This document shows, piece after piece, positions 60,570 to 64,000 of a DNA stretch of 64,000 bases. The stretch comes from an uncultured Dehalococcoidia bacterium. GTDB taxonomy: Bacteria; Chloroflexota; Dehalococcoidia; Lucifugimonadales; UBA1123. Positions within the stretch are counted from its first letter, which is position 1, and the number at the start of each line of letters is the position of its first letter. The translations under genes and the position numbers were made by a program. Under the pieces are notes generated by a model. That model made no database searches. It saw nothing but the letters and a program-made list of their open reading frames with translations, and was not told the origin of the DNA. The DNA lies in the NCBI GenBank assembly GCA_958296105.1, contig OY282441.1, forward strand, positions 2,191,800 to 2,255,799, given 5' to 3'.

Positions 60570-61394
60570 GTGATACCGTCCGAGCGGAATGTCGAGGGCA
60601 GGGCGCTTCGGACAGGGCGCAGGCGCGCTCTCGCGTCCGCGCTCGCCTACTCCGCGCCCCCCGCCGCCACGCTGCTGATCGGCGGGCTGGCGTGGGAGCT
60701 GTGGACGCGGCTGAGCGCGGTTCCCGAGTACATCGTCCCCGCGCCGTCCGCGGCGCTCGGACGGCTGGCTAGCGACCCCGCCTACTTCGCCGGCGAGGGC
60801 GCGGTGACGCTCGGCGAGGCGCTGGCAGGCTTCCTGCTGGGCGCAGGCGTGGCGCTCATGGGCGCAACGCTCATGGCGCATTCGCGCTTCATCGAGCGCA
60901 GCCTGTTTCCGCTGGCTATACTGGTGAAGGTAACGCCCGTGGTGGCGGTCGCTCCCCTGTTCGTGATCTGGTTCGGATTCGGCCCCATCCCCAAAGCGCT
61001 CATCGCCGCGCTGATAACCTTCTTCCCCGTACTGGTGAACGGGGTCACGGGCTTCCGATCCGTGGACAGGGGCGCGCTGGACTTCATGCGCTCGCTGCGC
61101 GCCTCGCGGCTGGAGATATTCCTCAAGCTCAGGGTTCCTAGCGCGGCGCCGTTCGTGTTCGCCGCCTTCCGAGTCGCAGTCCCGCTGTCGGTGATTGGCG
61201 CGGTCGTTGGCGAGTGGTTCAGTGGAGACCGAGGGCTGGGAAGCATTATCATAGTTGCGCACAGCAACCTAGACATGCCCACCCTGTTCGCCGCGATACT
61301 CACGCTTTCTGCGATGGGCGTCGCGCTCACCGCCATCGTGTCGGCAGTGGAGCGAAAGGCCCTTTTCTGGCACGAATCCCACGAGGAGCTTTGA
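60570..61394 (+). CDS. ABC transporter permease, SsuC/ThiX type
   Basis: 274 residues with six predicted membrane helices. The cytoplasmic N-terminus is arginine-rich, and the EAA loop region appears as SLRASRLEIFLKLRVPSAAPF, characteristic of the BPD permease family of sulfonate/nitrate transporters. The C-terminus has the last helix and a short basic tail. GTG start at 60570. The lipoprotein gene follows at once. Confidence 0.92.
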   Translation: MIPSERNVEGRALRTGRRRALASALAYSAPPAATLLIGGLAWELWTRLSAVPEYIVPAPSAALGRLASDPAYFAGEGAVTLGEALAGFLLGAGVALMGATLMAHSRFIERSLFPLAILVKVTPVVAVAPLFVIWFGFGPIPKALIAALITFFPVLVNGVTGFRSVDRGALDFMRSLRASRLEIFLKLRVPSAAPFVFAAFRVAVPLSVIGAVVGEWFSGDRGLGSIIIVAHSNLDMPTLFAAILTLSAMGVALTAIVSAVERKALFWHESHEEL

Positions 61395-61396
61395 CT

Positions 61397-62434
61397 TTGA
61401 GAATGGCAAACGCTGCCCGCGCGTTCGGCAGACTTCGGATAGCGGGGATCGCCTGCCTGACGCTTCTGGCAGCAGTCGCGGCGGGATGCTCGGGCAGTGA
61501 TCCCGAGCTGACGAGTGTCACGTTCATGGCAGGATTCAAGCCGCAGGCGAACCTGCCGTTCGTGTCCGCCTATGTCGCTCAGGAGAGGGGCTACTTCAGC
61601 GAGCAGGGGCTGGACGTGGACATTCAGCACTCTACGGGCGAACATCTCAGCCTGCTCATGGCTGGCGACGTCCACTTCACCACGGCGGACGCCAACACGG
61701 TTCTTCAGCGCAGAGCTGACCCGGGCCTTCCGATAGTGGCAGTGGCGCTGTTCGGACAGCGCGGACAGCAGGCGTTCCTAGCGCTGGACGAATCCGGCAT
61801 CCGAACGCCGAAAGACTGGGAGGGCAGGACATTCGGCTACAAGGTCAGCATTCCGCCCGACTACCTTGCCATACTGGAAGCCGCGGGGGTGGATCGCTCG
61901 CGCATACACGAGGTGCGCGTGGGCTTCGACCCGCGCATACTCACCGAAAAGAGGGTGGACGTGCTGGCGGCGTTCAAGTCCAACGAGCCGAACGTCATCG
62001 AGAATCTGGGCTTCGACGTGACGGTGTTCGACGCCGCCGACTTCGGCGTCCCAACGCTCGGACTGGCATACATAGTTCAGCAAGACACGATAGACGCCAA
62101 CCCTGAAACCGTGCGCCGATTCCTGAAGGCAGCGATGAAGGGCATGGAGTTCGCCGCCTCCAACACGGAGGAGACGCTGGACATAGTTCTGAAGTACGCC
62201 GAGAACGAAGACCGCGAGCATATGCGCTTCATGCTGTCGGCTGAGCTGGCGGACGCCGTATCAGCGGAGACCGAGCGCAGCGGGCTGGGCTGGATGACAG
62301 CCGAGCAGTGGCAGGCGTTCCACGACTCGCTCGTGAAATACGAAGCGCTCTCTGCGCCTGTGGACGTTCGAGAAGCGTTCACGAACGAGTTCATGGAGGA
62401 GATATACGAGGATGGCAAGGTGCGCTGGCCGTGA
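61397..62434 (+). CDS. ABC transporter solute-binding lipoprotein, NMT1/THI5-like
   Basis: 345 residues. TTG at 61397 is chosen over ATG 61403 because GAGGAG stands eight bases upstream. Signal peptide with lipobox LLAAVAAGC, so it is anchored outside the membrane by lipid. The mature part has VTFMAGFKPQANLPFVSAYVAQERGYFSEQGLDVD, as in the NMT1/THI5-like pyrimidine and sulfonate binding proteins, and closing PETVRRFLKAAMKGMEF. Likely ligand: a pyrimidine, thiamine precursor or aromatic/sulfonate compound; cannot be fixed. Confidence 0.92.
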   Translation: MRMANAARAFGRLRIAGIACLTLLAAVAAGCSGSDPELTSVTFMAGFKPQANLPFVSAYVAQERGYFSEQGLDVDIQHSTGEHLSLLMAGDVHFTTADANTVLQRRADPGLPIVAVALFGQRGQQAFLALDESGIRTPKDWEGRTFGYKVSIPPDYLAILEAAGVDRSRIHEVRVGFDPRILTEKRVDVLAAFKSNEPNVIENLGFDVTVFDAADFGVPTLGLAYIVQQDTIDANPETVRRFLKAAMKGMEFAASNTEETLDIVLKYAENEDREHMRFMLSAELADAVSAETERSGLGWMTAEQWQAFHDSLVKYEALSAPVDVREAFTNEFMEEIYEDGKVRWP

Positions 62435-62487
62435 GCGCGCGTCGCCGTACATAAGCGTCCCAGACCACTTCCGCTTTTCCTCCTTGT

Positions 62488-62496
62488 TGCTATAAT
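62488..62496 (+). promoter_or_regulatory. Extended -10 promoter upstream of the coiled-coil array
   Basis: TGcTATAAT, a TG one base before a perfect -10 box, 84 bp before the first gene of the array. The -35 region is poor, as is allowed for extended -10 promoters. Confidence 0.5.
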
Positions 62497-62579
62497 TAGC
62501 TCGTACTTGGTCTTCGCGGCGTCGAGTTGCGCTTCCACTCGGTTGGCGTCGCTCGATCCCACGTGAGGAGGTATGGCAT

Positions 62580-62873
62580 ATGGAACCAGGAGAGTTGATC
62601 GCAGTAGCCGCTATCCTGATCGCGTTCTTCGCTCTCATGTGGCAGATGCACTCTCAGAACGGCAAGCTCGACGCCAAGATAGAAGCGCAGGGCGTCAAGA
62701 TCGAAGCGCAGAGCGCAGAGATGAGAGCGCAGAGCGCAGAGATGAGAGCGGAGTTCCGGAGCCTCCGTGAGAGCTTGGAATCCCGCCTCGATCTGGACTC
62801 TCGTCTGCGGGCAGTCGAGCGCGAGCAGGCTGCGTCCGGTAGGCGCGAAAGCGAGACATCGACCAAAGACTGA
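62580..62873 (+). CDS. Small membrane-anchored coiled-coil protein, array copy 1
   Basis: 97 residues. One N-terminal helix (about residues 4-22, ELIAVAAILIAFFALMWQM) is followed by a coiled-coil-like charged stretch built on KIEAQ and AEMRAQ repeats, a conserved FRSLRESLESRLDLDSRLRAVEREQA, and a short polar tail ending in SETSTKD. Orientation likely N-out/C-in or the reverse; not decidable. GAGGAGGT a few bases upstream makes this the copy with the best ribosome site. Function unknown. Confidence 0.7.
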   Translation: MEPGELIAVAAILIAFFALMWQMHSQNGKLDAKIEAQGVKIEAQSAEMRAQSAEMRAEFRSLRESLESRLDLDSRLRAVEREQAASGRRESETSTKD

Positions 62874-62954
62874 TTCCTCACTCATCTTCCAAGTGGGGCT
62901 GTGACCGTCCCGCGTGCGGTGTATGAAAAGCGGTGATAAAAGGGGTATGGCATT

Positions 62955-63230
62955 ATGGGACCATGGGAGTTGATCGTAGCAGCCACTATCCGGATCGCGT
63001 CCTTAGCTCCTATCCTGATCGTGTTCTTCGTTCTCATGTATCAGATGAGGTCTCAGAACCGCAAGCTCGACGCCAAGATAGAAGCGCAGGGCGCAGAGAT
63101 GAGAGCGGAGTTCCGGAGCCTCCGTGAGAGCTTGGAGACCCGCCTCGACCTCGACTCTCGTCTGCGGACAGTCGAGCGCGAGCAGGCTGCGTCCGGTAGG
63201 CGCGCAAGCGAGACCTCGACCGAAGACTGA
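62955..63230 (+). CDS. Small membrane-anchored coiled-coil protein, array copy 2
   Basis: 91 residues. The N-terminus differs most (MGPWELIVAATIRIASLAPI) and contains a longer hydrophobic segment of two parts; from QNRKLDAKIEAQGAEMRAEF onwards it matches copies 1, 3 and 4. It has only one AEMRA unit, the fewest of the set. Weak ribosome site (AAAAGGGG). Could be a relic copy or a specialised variant. Confidence 0.65.
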   Translation: MGPWELIVAATIRIASLAPILIVFFVLMYQMRSQNRKLDAKIEAQGAEMRAEFRSLRESLETRLDLDSRLRTVEREQAASGRRASETSTED

Positions 63231-63295
63231 TTCCACTTCCCAAGTGGGGCTGTGACCGTCCCGTGTGCGGTGTATGATAAAGAGGGGCATGGCAT

Positions 63296-63601
63296 ATGGA
63301 ACCAGGAGAGTTGATCGCAGTAGCCGCTATCCTGATCGCGTTCTTCGCTCTCATGTGGCAGATGCACTCTCAGAACGGCAAGCTCGACGCCAAGATAGAA
63401 GCGCAGGGCGCAGCGATGAGAGCGCTGAGCGTTGAGATGAGAGCGCAGGACGAGGAGATGAGAGCGGAGATGAGAGCGGAGTTCAGGAGCCTACGTGAGA
63501 GCTTGGAATCCCGCCTCGATCTTGACTCTCGTCTGCGGACAGTCGAGCGCGAGCAGGCTGCGTCCGCTCGGCGCGAAAGCGAGACATCGACCGGAGACTG
63601 A
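63296..63601 (+). CDS. Small membrane-anchored coiled-coil protein, array copy 3
   Basis: 101 residues, the longest of the four. Residues 1-40 are the same as in copy 1; it then has several degenerate repeats (AAMRALSVEMRAQDEEMRAEMRAEF), and the usual FRSLRESLESRLDLDSRLRTVEREQA. The leader bases (63260-63295, including the tgtatgata and ggcatggcat stretch) match copies 2 and 4. Confidence 0.7.
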   Translation: MEPGELIAVAAILIAFFALMWQMHSQNGKLDAKIEAQGAAMRALSVEMRAQDEEMRAEMRAEFRSLRESLESRLDLDSRLRTVEREQAASARRESETSTGD

Positions 63602-63666
63602 TTCCACTTCCCAAGTGGGGCTGCGACCGTCCCGCGTGCGGTGTATGATAAAAAGGGGCATGGCAT

Positions 63667-63951
63667 ATGGAACCAGGAGAGTTGATCGTAGTAGCCGCTA
63701 TCCTGATCGCGTTCTTCGCTCTCATGTGGCAGATGCACTCTCAGAACGGCAAGCTCGACGCCAAGATAGAAGCGCAGGGCGCTGAGATGAGAGCGCAGGG
63801 CGCTGAGATGAGAGCGGAGATGAGAGCGGAGTTCAGGAATCTCCGTGAGAGCTTGGAGTCGCGCCTCGATCTGGACTCGCGTCTGCGGACAGTCGAGCGC
63901 GAGCAGGCTGCGGCCGGTCGGCGCGAAAGCGAGACATCGACCGGAGACTGA
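63667..63951 (+). CDS. Small membrane-anchored coiled-coil protein, array copy 4
   Basis: 94 residues. N-terminal part like copies 1 and 3 (one Ala/Val change), then AQGAEMRAQGAEMRAEMRAEF, FRNLRESLESRLDLDSRL and a tail with one substitution (AAAGRRES). It ends 49 bp before the window edge, so more copies may follow. Confidence 0.7.
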   Translation: MEPGELIVVAAILIAFFALMWQMHSQNGKLDAKIEAQGAEMRAQGAEMRAEMRAEFRNLRESLESRLDLDSRLRTVEREQAAAGRRESETSTGD

Positions 63952-64000
63952 TTCCTTCTCCCATATCCCAAGTAGGGCTTATGCGAAAAACAGCCATGCC

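Larger units (their letters stand above)
62570..63951 (+). repeat. Tandem gene array, four units of about 340-375 bp
   Basis: Starts at 62580, 62955, 63296 and 63667 give steps of 375, 341 and 371 bp. Each unit has a leader with tgtgaccgtcccgcgtgcgg followed by tgtatgataaa. Units 2 and 3 are followed by the inverted repeat CCACTT-ccc-AAGTGG (63233-63247 and the equivalent after copy 3). Length differences lie in the short coding repeats. Confidence 0.8.

Overview
The window is a dense, GC-rich bacterial stretch (about 62% GC by eye) with about 55 protein genes, one tRNA, a few decayed pieces and several recent duplications. The gene mix suggests a free-living heterotroph of the Chloroflexota, most likely SAR202/Dehalococcoidia-like: five CaiB/BaiF CoA-transferase genes, two enolase-superfamily dehydratases, DUF1800/DUF1501 genes, fused accDA, a VLRF1-type release factor and a PPOX/F420-class flavoprotein. 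That placement is inferred from gene content only; there is no rRNA gene here.

Layout. 1-5.6 kb: a peptide/nickel-type ABC importer (solute-binding protein cut by the window edge, two permeases, two ATPases). 5.8-8.1 kb: a di-heme cytochrome oxidoreductase, a small membrane protein and the wreck of an MFS transporter. 8.1-11.9 kb (minus): speD-speE-pcrA, polyamine synthesis coupled to a UvrD-type helicase. 12.1-19.8 kb (plus): housekeeping run of VTT membrane protein, family-4 uracil-DNA glycosylase, RNase J, FtsK and fused AccD-AccA. 19.9-29.4 kb (mostly minus): catabolic block with a rhamnonate-dehydratase-like enzyme, a free-standing biotinyl carrier, CoA-transferases (one double-length) and an epoxide hydrolase. 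29.4-32.2 kb (minus): a tight three-gene set of ADP-ribosylglycohydrolase, AAA ATPase and DUF3226 TOPRIM protein, the best candidate for an undescribed system. 32.3-38.8 kb: NHL-repeat protein, DUF1501, two tandem DUF1800 paralogues and a lactonase-type propeller. 38.9-44.3 kb: acyl-CoA ligase, YHS-like small protein, amtB-glnK, PPOX flavoprotein and another CoA-transferase. 44.3-47.7 kb: two Uma2 nuclease genes made by a tandem duplication that also copied the end of the neighbouring amidase gene. 47.7-59.6 kb: SDRs, Asp-box propeller, cupin, HIT protein, a VapC-like pair, tRNA-Gln, S51-like peptidase, an orphan TPP-domain subunit, RpiB, a second enolase-superfamily enzyme, a large alpha/beta hydrolase and the VLRF1-like release factor. 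59.7-62.4 kb: a SsuBC/ThiXYZ-type ABC importer. 62.5-64 kb: four tandem copies of a small membrane-anchored coiled-coil gene, possibly continuing past the edge.

How it fits together: the importers, dehydratases, CoA-transferases, acyl-CoA ligase, hydrolases and SDRs look like uptake and CoA-linked breakdown of small organic acids and xenobiotic-like compounds. AmtB/GlnK handle ammonium. RNase J, FtsK, PcrA, UDG and the VLRF1-like protein are core nucleic-acid and translation upkeep. The local duplications (Uma2, DUF1800, coiled-coil array, an 88-bp repeat at a convergent gene end) show recent rearrangement.
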